From Candidatus Epulonipiscium sp. (GTDB lineage: Bacteria > Bacillota > Clostridia > Lachnospirales > Defluviitaleaceae): a stretch of 64,000 bases of DNA. Shown in pieces: positions 18,859 through 28,199 of this stretch. How positions within the stretch are numbered: position 1 is the first letter of the stretch; each line of letters begins with the position of its first letter. The stretch lies in NCBI GenBank assembly GCA_012518815.1, contig JAAYRK010000017.1:1-64000 (forward strand), written 5' to 3'. Position numbers and translations under genes: made by a program. Under the pieces are notes generated by a model. It had not been told where the DNA came from and made no database searches. It saw nothing but the letters and a program-made list of their open reading frames with translations.

Positions 18859-21800
18859 TTATGCAAAGTAATCTATTCCTGCTTTAAATAATTTTTGATT
18901 TTTTTCTCCAACTATATTTTTAGCTACATTACTGCCTATTCTTTCTGAATGTCCCATCTTACCTAAAATTCTTCCATCTGGGCTTGTTATCGCTTCTATA
19001 GCATTCATGGAACCATTAGGATTATAGGCAATATCATAACTAGGATTTCCTTCAAAATCTACATATTGACTTGCTACTTGTCCATTTTCAAAAAGACTAT
19101 TCATCATTTCTTCATCTGCAACAAATCTTCCTTCTCCATGAGCTACAGCAATAGTATGCAAATCTCCTAATTCTACATTAGCAAACCATGGTGATTTAAC
19201 AGATACAATTTTAGTAGTAACCATAGTAGATACTGTACGGCCTAATGTGTTAAAAGTAAGTGTTGGAGAACTATTGTCAATATCTCTTATTTCCCCATAA
19301 GGTACTAAGCCTAATTTAATAAGAGCTTGGAATCCACTACCTATTCCTAGAATTAATCCATCCCTCTTATTTAAAAGATTCATAACTGCTTCTTTAACCT
19401 TAGGATTTTTAAATACAGTAACTATAAACCTTCCGCTACCTTCCAACTTATCTCCTGCATTATAACCACCAGGAAGAGCAATGATTTGAGAATTATTAAT
19501 TTCTTCTGCCAAACGATTGATAGAATCTTCAATATGAGAAGGAGTCAAATTCTTAAATACAAATATATTTCCTATGCCACCTGCATTCTCAAAGGCTTTT
19601 TGAGTTTCATACTCGGCATTAGTTCCTGGGAATAAAGGAATAATTACTCTTGGTTTTGCTATTTTCACTTTAGCTTTTTCGATGTTTCTAATAGAATAAG
19701 TTTTACTAATAGGTTTAACATTGGTTGTTTCTACCTTAGTTGGGAATACTTTTTCTAAAGTTTCTGTCCATGCTCCAATCATTTCTTCTATAGCAATTTC
19801 CTTATTATTAAGCTTAATATAAGGACTTTCCTGTGTTTGTCCAAGAACAATGTAACTGATATCATCAAAAAGATTTTCGTCAGCTTTATTTATCTCAAGA
19901 ATAAGAGATCCATAATTAGGTTCAAATAAAGCTTCTTTATCCATTTCTGCTGTAAAAATCATTCCAATTTTATTACCAAAACTCATTTTACTAATTGCCT
20001 CTGCAATTCCACCTAGCCTAATTGTATGAGCTGATAATACTTTTCCCTTTTGAATTAATTCTGTTACCTTAGAATATACTTTATCTAATTCATCAAAATC
20101 TGGAAGCTCATACTTGTCCCTCTTTAAAGGAATATAAATAACTGTGCTGTTAGCTTTTTTAAACTCTGGTGAAATTATCTTATCTGCTTTAGCAACATTA
20201 ACTGCAAAAGCTGTCAAGGTTGGTGGTACATCTAAGTCTTCAAAGGTACCAGACATACTATCTTTTCCACCAATAGAACCAGTTCCTAATCTTTTTTGAA
20301 CCAAGTATGCTCCAAGAACCGCACTAAAAGGTTTTCCCCATCTTTTAGGATCTTCACCTAAACGTTCAAAGTATTCTTGAAGAGTAAAACGAATAGTTTT
20401 ATAATCTCCACCGACTGCCACGACCTTAGCTGCTGCTTCTATCATCGCATATACTGCACCATGGAAAGGACTCCATCTCGACATTTTAGGATTGTAGCCA
20501 TGGCTCATAATTGTTGCTGTATTGGTATCTCCTTCTAAAACAGGAACCTTTGCAACCATACATTCCGCTGGAGTTAATTGATATTTACCACCATAAGGTA
20601 AAAGTACTGTACCTGCCCCTATAGTGCTATCAAACATTTCGACAAGACCTTTTTGACTACATATATTTAAATCTTTAAGATTTGCAAGCCAAGCTTCTTT
20701 AATATCTTCAAGCTTTTCCTTAACTTCAGGTAAAATAGTATTAAAGTAATTATCCTTAGCTTCAGGATTAACTACGTGAACATCTGCGTAATGGACCGCA
20801 CCATTACTATTTAAGAAAGCTCTGCTAATATCAACTATAGCATTACCCTTCCAAAACATCGTTAATCTTTTTTCTGATGTAACTTCTGCTACTACTGTAG
20901 CTTCTAAGTTTTCTTCTTCAGCAAGAGCTATAAACTCATTTACCTTATCTTTTTCAATAACAACTGCCATTCTCTCTTGAGATTCAGAGATAGCTAGTTC
21001 TGTTCCATCTAAACCTTCATATTTTGTAGGTACTAAATCAAGATTTATCTTAAGTCCGTCAGCCAATTCCCCAATAGCAACGGATACTCCACCTGCACCA
21101 AAGTCATTACAACGTTTTATCATCTTACTTACTTTTGGATTTCTAAAGAGTCTTTGAATGTGTCTTTCTATAGGAGGGTTTCCTTTTTGTACTTCTGCAC
21201 CACAAGATGTAAGGGATTCCTCAGTATGTTCCCTAGAAGAACCTGTTGCTCCTCCGCAACCATCTCTACCAGTTCTACCACCTAAAATAATGATGATATC
21301 TCCTTCTTCTGGAACACCTCTTAAAACATTTTCCCTGGGAATTGCTGAAATAACTGCACCTAGCTCCATTCTCTTTGCTACATAACCTTCATCATATATT
21401 TCTGCAACATGACCTGTAGTAAGACCTATTTGATTACCATAAGAACTATATCCTTGTGCTGCTTCTATAGTAATTTTTCTTTGAGGTAGTTTTCCTGGCA
21501 ATGTGTCTTTTACCAAAGTTCTAGGATCTCCACTACCTGTTATACGCATAGCTTGATAAACATAAGAACGTCCTGATAAGGGGTCTCTTATTGCTCCTCC
21601 AAGACAAGTATGAGCTCCACCAAAAGGCTCTATCTCTGTTGGATGGTTATGAGTTTCATTCTTAAACATTATAAGCCATTCTTCATCTTTTCCATCAACA
21701 TCAACATTAACTATAATGCTGCAAGCATTTATTTCATCAGATTCTTCAAGATCATCTAATTTGCCTAATTTCTTTAATTCTTTCATTCCCATTAAAGCAA

Positions 21801-22629
21801 TATCCATTAAAGTTATACTCTTTTTATTTTCTCCATAAATTTTTTCTCTTCCTGCTAAATATTCTTCATAAGCTTCTTTAATAGGAACTGTAAATTCTCC
21901 ATCTTCAATCTTTATATTTTTAATATTAGTCAAGAATGTAGTATGTCTACAGTGGTCTGACCAATAAGTATCTAAAACTCTTATTTCTGTAATGCTAGGA
22001 TCTCTTTTTTCTTCGTTTTTAAAGTAATCTTGACAGAATTTAAAATCATCATAATTCATTGCTAATCCTAATTCTTTTCTTAAAGCTTCTAACTCTTCTT
22101 CATTACAATTAATAAAGCCTTCTAGATATTCTATTTGTTGGGGACTAGCAAATTCCATCTTTAAAGATGTTGGTTTTTCTAAAGCAGATTCTCTTGAATC
22201 AACAGGGTTAATACAATAGCTTTTAATTTTCTTAAATTCTTCATCAGATATATTACCTTTTACAATTATTACTTTTGCTACACGAACTGTAGGTTTTTCT
22301 TTACAAGTTAATAATTGAAGACATTGTGAAACAAAATCAGCTCTTTGGTCATATTGTCCTGGAAGGAATTCTGCTGCAAATATTTTTTCGTCTTTATCAA
22401 TTGTAATTTCCTCATCAAAAACCATATCTACCGGAGGTTCGGAAAAAATTGTGTTACGAGCTTTTAAGTAAGTTTCCTCATCAATATCTTCAATATCATA
22501 ACGATAGATAATTTTTAAATCCTTTAATGAATCAATTAGTAAATTTTCTTTTATGTCTTTTAATAAATTAGTAGCTTCAATGTCAAGTTCAGCTTTTCTT
22601 TGAACAAAAATTCTTCTTACTTCTTTCAT
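18859..22629 (-). CDS. purL: Phosphoribosylformylglycinamidine synthase, single chain, glutaminase cysteine missing
   Basis: ATP-dependent amidation of FGAR to FGAM, step four of purine synthesis. The 1256-residue chain has an N-terminal PurS-like region, two AIRS-type halves (HTTFLTNIKN, NETHNHPTEIEPFGGAHTC, GRTGRDGCGGATGSS, NDFGAGG) and a C-terminal class-I glutaminase (from about residue 1000; PLFPGTN, LPGGYNAGD, AHGEGRF). At the nucleophile elbow, where the family has GICNGFQ, this protein reads GIGSGFQ (codon GGT at 19339-19341), so the cysteine is absent although His and Glu in AHGEG remain. It may depend on free ammonia. It lies apart from the other pur genes, with a possible promoter (TTGTAA-N16-TATTAT) just upstream. 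Confidence 0.95.
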   Translation of the reverse strand: MKEVRRIFVQRKAELDIEATNLLKDIKENLLIDSLKDLKIIYRYDIEDIDEETYLKARNTIFSEPPVDMVFDEEITIDKDEKIFAAEFLPGQYDQRADFVSQCLQLLTCKEKPTVRVAKVIIVKGNISDEEFKKIKSYCINPVDSRESALEKPTSLKMEFASPQQIEYLEGFINCNEEELEALRKELGLAMNYDDFKFCQDYFKNEEKRDPSITEIRVLDTYWSDHCRHTTFLTNIKNIKIEDGEFTVPIKEAYEEYLAGREKIYGENKKSITLMDIALMGMKELKKLGKLDDLEESDEINACSIIVNVDVDGKDEEWLIMFKNETHNHPTEIEPFGGAHTCLGGAIRDPLSGRSYVYQAMRITGSGDPRTLVKDTLPGKLPQRKITIEAAQGYSSYGNQIGLTTGHVAEIYDEGYVAKRMELGAVISAIPRENVLRGVPEEGDIIIILGGRTGRDGCGGATGSSREHTEESLTSCGAEVQKGNPPIERHIQRLFRNPKVSKMIKRCNDFGAGGVSVAIGELADGLKINLDLVPTKYEGLDGTELAISESQERMAVVIEKDKVNEFIALAEEENLEATVVAEVTSEKRLTMFWKGNAIVDISRAFLNSNGAVHYADVHVVNPEAKDNYFNTILPEVKEKLEDIKEAWLANLKDLNICSQKGLVEMFDSTIGAGTVLLPYGGKYQLTPAECMVAKVPVLEGDTNTATIMSHGYNPKMSRWSPFHGAVYAMIEAAAKVVAVGGDYKTIRFTLQEYFERLGEDPKRWGKPFSAVLGAYLVQKRLGTGSIGGKDSMSGTFEDLDVPPTLTAFAVNVAKADKIISPEFKKANSTVIYIPLKRDKYELPDFDELDKVYSKVTELIQKGKVLSAHTIRLGGIAEAISKMSFGNKIGMIFTAEMDKEALFEPNYGSLILEINKADENLFDDISYIVLGQTQESPYIKLNNKEIAIEEMIGAWTETLEKVFPTKVETTNVKPISKTYSIRNIEKAKVKIAKPRVIIPLFPGTNAEYETQKAFENAGGIGNIFVFKNLTPSHIEDSINRLAEEINNSQIIALPGGYNAGDKLEGSGRFIVTVFKNPKVKEAVMNLLNKRDGLILGIGSGFQALIKLGLVPYGEIRDIDNSSPTLTFNTLGRTVSTMVTTKIVSVKSPWFANVELGDLHTIAVAHGEGRFVADEEMMNSLFENGQVASQYVDFEGNPSYDIAYNPNGSMNAIEAITSPDGRILGKMGHSERIGSNVAKNIVGEKNQKLFKAGIDYFA

Positions 22630-22749
22630 TTTCCTACCTCCAATTATTAATAATATATAGTTTAAATTTATTTACAATTTAATATTAACATGATATTATT
22701 AATAAATAAAATTAATAATTCTAATAAGATTTATAAGGTGGTTTAATAA

Positions 22750-23634
22750 ATGGATATTAACTTTGAACTTTATAAAATTTTTTATTATGTAGCCGATAGC
22801 CTAAGCTTTTCTAAAGCTGCATCAAAGCTTTATATTTCTCAATCAGCTGTTAGCCAAGCTATTAAAACTTTGGAAAGTAAATTAAATATTAAATTATTTT
22901 TTAGAAACACAAAACAAGTAAAGTTAACAAATGATGGTGAAATATTATTTAGACATATAGAACAAGCTTATAATCTTATTAAAAATGGTGAAAGAATTAT
23001 AGATGAAATCAACTCACTTGAAAAAGGAGAAATCCGTATTGGTGCCAGTGACACCATATGTAAGTATTATCTGCTTAATTATTTTAAAGAATTCCATAAA
23101 CTATATCCAAATGTAAAAATTCATGTTACTAATGGAACTTCTCCTAAGTGTGTAGAACTACTTAAACAAGGTAGTGTTGATTTCATTATATCAAATATTC
23201 CAAATAGATATACAGATTCTTCTATGAAAATAAAGGAAATAAAACCTATTCAAGATGTTTTTATAGCAGGCAATCAGTTTAAAGAAATAAAAAATAGGGA
23301 AATATCTTTAAAGGATTTAGAAAAATATCCTTTTCTTATGCTAGAAAAACAAACATCTACAAGAGAATTTTTTGATAATATGTTATTAGAAAATAATACA
23401 GATATAACTCCAGAAATTGAATTAGGCAGTACGGATCTTTTAGTTGAAATGACAAAAATCGGCCTTGGTATTACTTTTGTTTGGAAAAAATGTATCGAAG
23501 AACAATTAAAATCAAAAGAAGTATTTATAGTAAATATAAAAGAAAAAATTCCTGAAAGATATTTAGGGATTGTAACTCATAAGCAAATTCCTCTTTCTAT
23601 TGGTGCAAAAAAGTTTATTGAGCTACTTCACTAA
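22750..23634 (+). CDS. LysR-family transcriptional regulator
   Basis: A 294-residue regulator with an N-terminal winged helix-turn-helix (residues 1-60; FSKAASKLYISQSAVSQAI) and a periplasmic-binding-type effector domain (about 90-290; IRIGASDTICKYYL). Divergent from purL, and directly upstream in the same direction as a nitronate monooxygenase gene that has its own promoter, which is its likeliest target. AAGGTGG precedes ATG. Confidence 0.93.
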   Translation: MDINFELYKIFYYVADSLSFSKAASKLYISQSAVSQAIKTLESKLNIKLFFRNTKQVKLTNDGEILFRHIEQAYNLIKNGERIIDEINSLEKGEIRIGASDTICKYYLLNYFKEFHKLYPNVKIHVTNGTSPKCVELLKQGSVDFIISNIPNRYTDSSMKIKEIKPIQDVFIAGNQFKEIKNREISLKDLEKYPFLMLEKQTSTREFFDNMLLENNTDITPEIELGSTDLLVEMTKIGLGITFVWKKCIEEQLKSKEVFIVNIKEKIPERYLGIVTHKQIPLSIGAKKFIELLH

Positions 23635-23673
23635 TTGTTATAACAAAAAGTAAAAATCTATATTTTAATTTGA

Positions 23674-23702
23674 TTGACTTAGGCTTCTTTTTCTTATATA
23701 CT
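23674..23702 (+). promoter_or_regulatory. Promoter for the nitronate monooxygenase gene
   Basis: TTGACT, 17-base spacer, TATACT, 44 bases before the ATG, in the gap after the LysR gene. Confidence 0.75.
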
Positions 23703-23746
23703 TTGAATATCAAAATATTTGTATGTCAAATAAAAGGAGTGGTGTA

Positions 23747-24829
23747 ATGAAGCTTCCTTCACTTAAAATAGGAGATCTTATTGCTGATATTCCTATAATT
23801 CAAGGCGGCATGGGAATTGGGGTATCAAGATCAAAATTAGCTTCTGCAGTTGCTAATGAAGGCGGAATTGGCGTTATTTCAGGAGTTCAAATTGGTTTTA
23901 ATGAGTCTGATTTTGAAACAAATAATAAAGAAGCTAATATAAGGGGCCTTAAAAAAGAAATAAAAAAAGCAAGAGAATTATGTCCTAAGGGTATTATTGG
24001 AGTAAATATCTTAACAGCAATGAATAATTATAAAGAATTGGTATTGACTGCTGTTAAAGAAAAAATTGATCTTATAATATGTGGAGCAGGATTACCTATT
24101 GACTTACCCGAATTAGTTAAAAACTCCGCTTCAAAAATCATTCCTATAGTATCCTCTGCTAAGGCTGCATCGGTAATAATTAAAATGTGGGATAAAAAAT
24201 ACCAATATCTTCCCGATGCTCTTATTGTCGAAGGTCCTAAAGCTGGTGGACATTTAGGTTTTTCTTTAGAAATCCTTAATAGTAAACCCCTTCCTAGTTT
24301 AATAGATATTTTAAAAGAAGTATTATTAGCAATTAAACCTTTTGAAGAAAAATATAATAAAAAAATACCAATCATTGCAGCAGGAGGCATTTTTGATGGA
24401 AAAGATATAGCAAAATGCATTAAAGAAGGTGCATCCGGAGTACAAATGGCAACACGATTTGTTACAACTCATGAATGTGATGCTCATACTAATTTTAAAA
24501 CTGCATATCTTAATGCTACAAAAGACAATATCCAAATAATAAAAAGCCCGGTTGGAATGCCTGGCCGTGCCCTTAGAAATGAATTAATAATATCTTTAGA
24601 AGAAGCTAATCAAAAAGTTGTCAGATGTTATAATTGTTTAAAACCCTGCAATCCTGCCACCACTCCATATTGTATTTCGCAAGCATTGATTAAAGCAGTT
24701 AATGGTGATACTGATAAAGGATTAATCTTTGCAGGTACTAATACGTATAAATTAAATAAAATTGTTTCTGTTAAAGAATTAATAAAAGAACTAGTCCAAG
24801 AAGCAGAAACAGCCCTTGCGTGTATTTAA
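23747..24829 (+). CDS. Nitronate monooxygenase / FabK-like flavoprotein
   Basis: An FMN-dependent TIM-barrel enzyme of 360 residues: IIQGGMGIGVS near the start, GVISGVQIGF, GVNILTAM, IICGAGLP, EGPKAGGHLGF (the barrel His), IIAAGGIFDG and GVQMATRFVTT (flavin phosphate site). A C-terminal CYNCLKPCNP motif, found in clostridial members, may bind metal. It could detoxify alkyl nitronates or act as an enoyl-ACP reductase; without fab neighbours I prefer the former. ATG at 23747 follows AAAGGAG at 7 bases; an ATG at 23723 has no site. It follows its probable LysR regulator. Confidence 0.85.
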   Translation: MKLPSLKIGDLIADIPIIQGGMGIGVSRSKLASAVANEGGIGVISGVQIGFNESDFETNNKEANIRGLKKEIKKARELCPKGIIGVNILTAMNNYKELVLTAVKEKIDLIICGAGLPIDLPELVKNSASKIIPIVSSAKAASVIIKMWDKKYQYLPDALIVEGPKAGGHLGFSLEILNSKPLPSLIDILKEVLLAIKPFEEKYNKKIPIIAAGGIFDGKDIAKCIKEGASGVQMATRFVTTHECDAHTNFKTAYLNATKDNIQIIKSPVGMPGRALRNELIISLEEANQKVVRCYNCLKPCNPATTPYCISQALIKAVNGDTDKGLIFAGTNTYKLNKIVSVKELIKELVQEAETALACI

Positions 24830-24842
24830 ATATTATATTAAC

Positions 24843-24895
24843 AAAAAAAATCTACTAACTAATATTAACTACAACAGATAATATTAGTTAGTAGA
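24843..24895 (-). terminator. Terminator between the nitronate monooxygenase and Spo0E-like genes
   Basis: Sixteen-pair stem (TCTACTAACTAATATT and its complement) with a 13-base loop. The T run is on the minus strand, so it serves the Spo0E-like gene; on the plus strand the hairpin lacks a T run. Confidence 0.85.
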
Positions 24896-24903
24896 AATCC
24901 CTT

Positions 24904-25086
24904 TCATACTTCATCTTTATCTAATTCTTTAAGATACTCTACTAGTAAGTCATCTAATACTTGACTTACTATCATTACGTCGTTGCTAGAAATGCTTTCC
25001 TCTCCCAAAATAATTAAGTCATTTAAGTGTTCCCTAGTCTGCTCAATTCTTGCCTTTAGTGTCTCTAGCCTTCTACTATATGACAT
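24904..25086 (-). CDS. Spo0E-like aspartyl-phosphate phosphatase
   Basis: A 60-residue, two-helix protein with the Spo0E family motif SQVLDDLLVEYL near the C-terminus (family form SQxLDxLI). Members remove phosphate from Spo0A~P and delay sporulation. The size, helical hairpin layout and motif match well. It indicates a spore former. A GTGGGG sequence precedes the ATG. It is transcribed alone, with its own terminator. Confidence 0.88.
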   Translation of the reverse strand: MSYSRRLETLKARIEQTREHLNDLIILGEESISSNDVMIVSQVLDDLLVEYLKELDKDEV

Positions 25087-25275
25087 TTAAATTCCCCACT
25101 TTTAAATTCTTATAGTATAACTAAATAAGCCTAATGTTATTCCTAGCAAGCACAAGATAAGCAATAACCCATATGTAGTTTTAAAATTTAAAAATTTATA
25201 GAAATTTTTAATAAGACTTCTATTTAATAATAACTCCTAAATAAAAATAGTGCAATAGTTAATAATTACTAATTA

Positions 25276-26532
25276 TTACTTTATCCCTATATCTTTTCTA
25301 TAATGCATGTTTTCAAAGCTAATCATTTCAACTCCCTCGTAAGCCGTACGAATTGCTTCATCAAGGTTTTGTGCAATCCCTGTAACTCCAAGCACTCTTC
25401 CTCCGTTAGTAACAATATTATCTCCTTCTTTTGCTGTCCCCGCATGGAATACAATTATATTATTATCTTTAAATTTATCTAATCCATAGATTGGATATCC
25501 CTTTTTATATGAAAGTGGATATCCCCCTGAAGCTAATACTACACACACTGCCGCATTATCTTCCCATTCTACCTTTAACTCATGAAGTCTTTTATCAACA
25601 CAGGCTTCAAGTACTTCTAAAAGATCTCCCTTTAATCTTGGAAGCACAACTTGAGCTTCAGGATCTCCAAATCTAGCATTATATTCTAATACTTTAACTC
25701 CCTCATCTGTAAGCATAAGGCCAAAAAATAATATACCCGTAAAAGGTCTTCCTTCTTTTTTCATGGCATCTAAAGTAGCTTTATAGACTTTTTCCATACA
25801 ATACTCATGAATTTCGGGAGTATAAATCCTACTTGGAGAAAAAGTTCCCATGCCTCCTGTATTTAAACCTTCATCATTGTCTAAGGCTCTTTTATGGTCT
25901 TGGGCACTAACCATGGGTACGATAGTATCCCCATCACAAAAAGATAATACTGAAACTTCTTGTCCAACTAAGAATTCTTCAATGACTACTCTATTTCCTG
26001 CTTCACCAAACTTTTTCTCTTCCATGATTTCATAAATAGCTTCTTTTGCTTCTTCATATGTATTACAAATTAAAACACCCTTACCTAAAGCAAGGCCATC
26101 AGCTTTAACTACTATAGGAAAAGATTGTGTCTTTAGATATTCTATGGCATCCTCTGAATTATCAAATACTTCATAATTGGCTGTTGGGATATTGTATTTT
26201 TTCATAAGGTTCTTTGAAAAAGACTTACTGCCTTCAATAATAGCTGCATTTTTTCTAGGACCAAAAATCTTAAGTCCTCTTTCTTGGAAAACATCAACAA
26301 TACCAAGCATTAAAGGGTCATCCATACCGACAATTGTAAAATCAATTGCCTTATCTTGAGCAAAATCTGCTAAAGCTTCTATATCTGTAGCTTTTATATC
26401 AACACACTCAGCTAATTCGGCTATTCCTGCATTACCAGGAGCACAAAAAATTTTATTTATTTTTTTACTTTGAGCTAGCTTCCAAACTATTGTATGCTCT
26501 CTTCCGCCTCCGCCAACTACTAATACTTTCAT
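25276..26532 (-). CDS. purD: Phosphoribosylamine-glycine ligase
   Basis: ATP-grasp enzyme joining glycine to phosphoribosylamine. The 418-residue chain starts with VLVVGGGGREH, then shows the ATP-grasp segments IVVKADGLALGKGV (about 135), EFLVGQEVSVL (about 187), GGMGTFSP and EYNARFGDPEAQV (about 285). Last gene of the riboswitch-controlled purF-purM-purN-purD unit, 18 bases after purN. No clear terminator follows. Confidence 0.97.
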   Translation of the reverse strand: MKVLVVGGGGREHTIVWKLAQSKKINKIFCAPGNAGIAELAECVDIKATDIEALADFAQDKAIDFTIVGMDDPLMLGIVDVFQERGLKIFGPRKNAAIIEGSKSFSKNLMKKYNIPTANYEVFDNSEDAIEYLKTQSFPIVVKADGLALGKGVLICNTYEEAKEAIYEIMEEKKFGEAGNRVVIEEFLVGQEVSVLSFCDGDTIVPMVSAQDHKRALDNDEGLNTGGMGTFSPSRIYTPEIHEYCMEKVYKATLDAMKKEGRPFTGILFFGLMLTDEGVKVLEYNARFGDPEAQVVLPRLKGDLLEVLEACVDKRLHELKVEWEDNAAVCVVLASGGYPLSYKKGYPIYGLDKFKDNNIIVFHAGTAKEGDNIVTNGGRVLGVTGIAQNLDEAIRTAYEGVEMISFENMHYRKDIGIK

Positions 26533-26550
26533 AGCTTTACCTCCATTTAC

Positions 26551-27180
26551 TTAATCACTAAGTATTATCACTTTATTATCCTTTACTATTAATTTATCTT
26601 CACAAAACAATCGAATTGCTTTAGGATATATTTCCCATTCTGCTTCTTCCATAACCCTTTTTTGAAGGGTTTGAGGAGTATCTTCAGCTTTTACATTAAC
26701 TGCTTTTTGTAAAATAATTGGACCAGTATCTGTTCCTTCATCTACAAAATGAACTGTTGCCCCTGTTATTTTAACTCCCCTATCAAGTGCAGCTTGATGA
26801 ACTTTAAGTCCATAATATCCATCTCCACAAAAAGAAGGAATTAAAGACGGATGAATATTCATAATTCTATTTTCAAAATGCTTCACAAATTTTTTATCTA
26901 ATACTAATAAATATCCTGCTAATACTATAAGTTCTACTTTTCTTTCTTCAAAATGATTGATTAAGCTGTCGGTAAATTCCTCTTTTGTATTAAAATCCTT
27001 TGGAGAGATACAAACTCCTTCTATCTGATGATTTTGAGCCCTTTTTAAGGCATATGCATCTGCTTTATTACTTACAACCGTTGCAATTTCACCATTCTTA
27101 ATTTTGCCATTTTCTATGGCATCTATTATTGCTTGAAGATTTGTTCCTCCTCCAGAAACCAAAACCCCTATTTTGTACAT
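26551..27180 (-). CDS. purN: Phosphoribosylglycinamide formyltransferase (folate-dependent)
   Basis: Transfers formyl from 10-formyl-THF to GAR. 209 residues with [15 protein letters not shown] at the start, [11 protein letters not shown], the catalytic [10 protein letters not shown] region (Asn-His, about 107) and [17 protein letters not shown] with the catalytic Asp. It overlaps purM by 13 bases, so the two are coupled. Confidence 0.97.
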   Translation of the reverse strand: MYKIGVLVSGGGTNLQAIIDAIENGKIKNGEIATVVSNKADAYALKRAQNHQIEGVCISPKDFNTKEEFTDSLINHFEERKVELIVLAGYLLVLDKKFVKHFENRIMNIHPSLIPSFCGDGYYGLKVHQAALDRGVKITGATVHFVDEGTDTGPIILQKAVNVKAEDTPQTLQKRVMEEAEWEIYPKAIRLFCEDKLIVKDNKVIILSD

Positions 27181-28199
27181 ATCTCCACCCCTGTCTCACT
27201 TTCAACAACTTCTCCTATAAGATAAGCTTTTTCTCCAATACTTGAAAGTATAGAAAGGGCTTTTTCTTTTTCACTTTCATCAATAATTATAACCATTCCT
27301 ATTCCCATATTAAAAGTATTATACATGCTCATTCTGCTGACATTGCCAAGTTCTTCAGTTAATTTAAAGATGGGAAGTATCTCCCAAGTTCCTTCATAAA
27401 CTTTTGCTCCAAGTCCCTTTGGAAATGCTCTAGGGATATTTTCAATAAAGCCTCCACCTGTAATATGACTAATCCCTTTTATATCAACAGCTTCTTTTAA
27501 TTTATTAATAGTATTTACATATATCTTAGTAGGTTTTAATAGTTCTTCACCTAAAGTACAACCTAAAAGTTCTATATATTCATTAACATTATCTTTGTTG
27601 GGATTAAATATTTTCCTGATAAGAGAATATCCATTGCTATGAATTCCACTTGAAGCTAAACCAATTAAAATATCACCTTTTTTAATTCTGCTTCCATCAA
27701 TAATTTTTTCTTTATCAACTATACCTACACAAAAGCCTGCCAGATCATATTCATCTTCAGGATAAAAGCCTGGCATTTCTGCAGTTTCTCCTCCTATTAA
27801 TGCTGCTCCTGCTTGTTTACAACCTTCTGCAACTCCCTTAACAATTTCAGCAATTTTCTTAGGTATATTTTTGCCACACGCAATATAATCTAAGAAAAAC
27901 AGGGGTTCTGCTCCAGAACATGCAACATCATTAGCACACATTGCAACACAATCTATGCCTATAGTATCATGTTTGTCAGTAACAAAAGCTATCTTAAGCT
28001 TAGTACCAACGCCATCTGTACCAGAAACTAAAACAGGCTCCTTCATTTTATTTTTTGCAATAGAAAATAAGCCTCCAAAACCACCAATATCCGTTAATAC
28101 TTCAGGCCTGTAAGTACTCTTTACATAGTCCTTCATTAAGCGAACTGCTTCATAACCTGCTTCTACATCAACACCAGCACTTTTATAATCCATACTCAT
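27168..28199 (-). CDS. purM: Phosphoribosylformylglycinamidine cyclo-ligase
   Basis: Makes AIR from FGAM. 343 residues: [13 protein letters not shown] near the N-terminus, [15 protein letters not shown] (about 57), [18 protein letters not shown] (about 88), [11 protein letters not shown] (about 137) and [13 protein letters not shown] (about 243). It overlaps purF by 4 bases and purN by 13 bases. Confidence 0.97.
   Translation of the reverse strand: MSMDYKSAGVDVEAGYEAVRLMKDYVKSTYRPEVLTDIGGFGGLFSIAKNKMKEPVLVSGTDGVGTKLKIAFVTDKHDTIGIDCVAMCANDVACSGAEPLFFLDYIACGKNIPKKIAEIVKGVAEGCKQAGAALIGGETAEMPGFYPEDEYDLAGFCVGIVDKEKIIDGSRIKKGDILIGLASSGIHSNGYSLIRKIFNPNKDNVNEYIELLGCTLGEELLKPTKIYVNTINKLKEAVDIKGISHITGGGFIENIPRAFPKGLGAKVYEGTWEILPIFKLTEELGNVSRMSMYNTFNMGIGMVIIIDESEKEKALSILSSIGEKAYLIGEVVESETGVEICTK

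Noticed and set aside
24028-24420. 130-codon minus-strand open frame
   Set aside because: It lies fully inside the nitronate monooxygenase gene in antisense and has no ribosome site; codon mirror effect.
24843-24895. Hairpin as a terminator for the plus-strand nitronate monooxygenase gene
   Set aside because: No T run follows it on the plus strand; it fits the minus-strand Spo0E-like gene.
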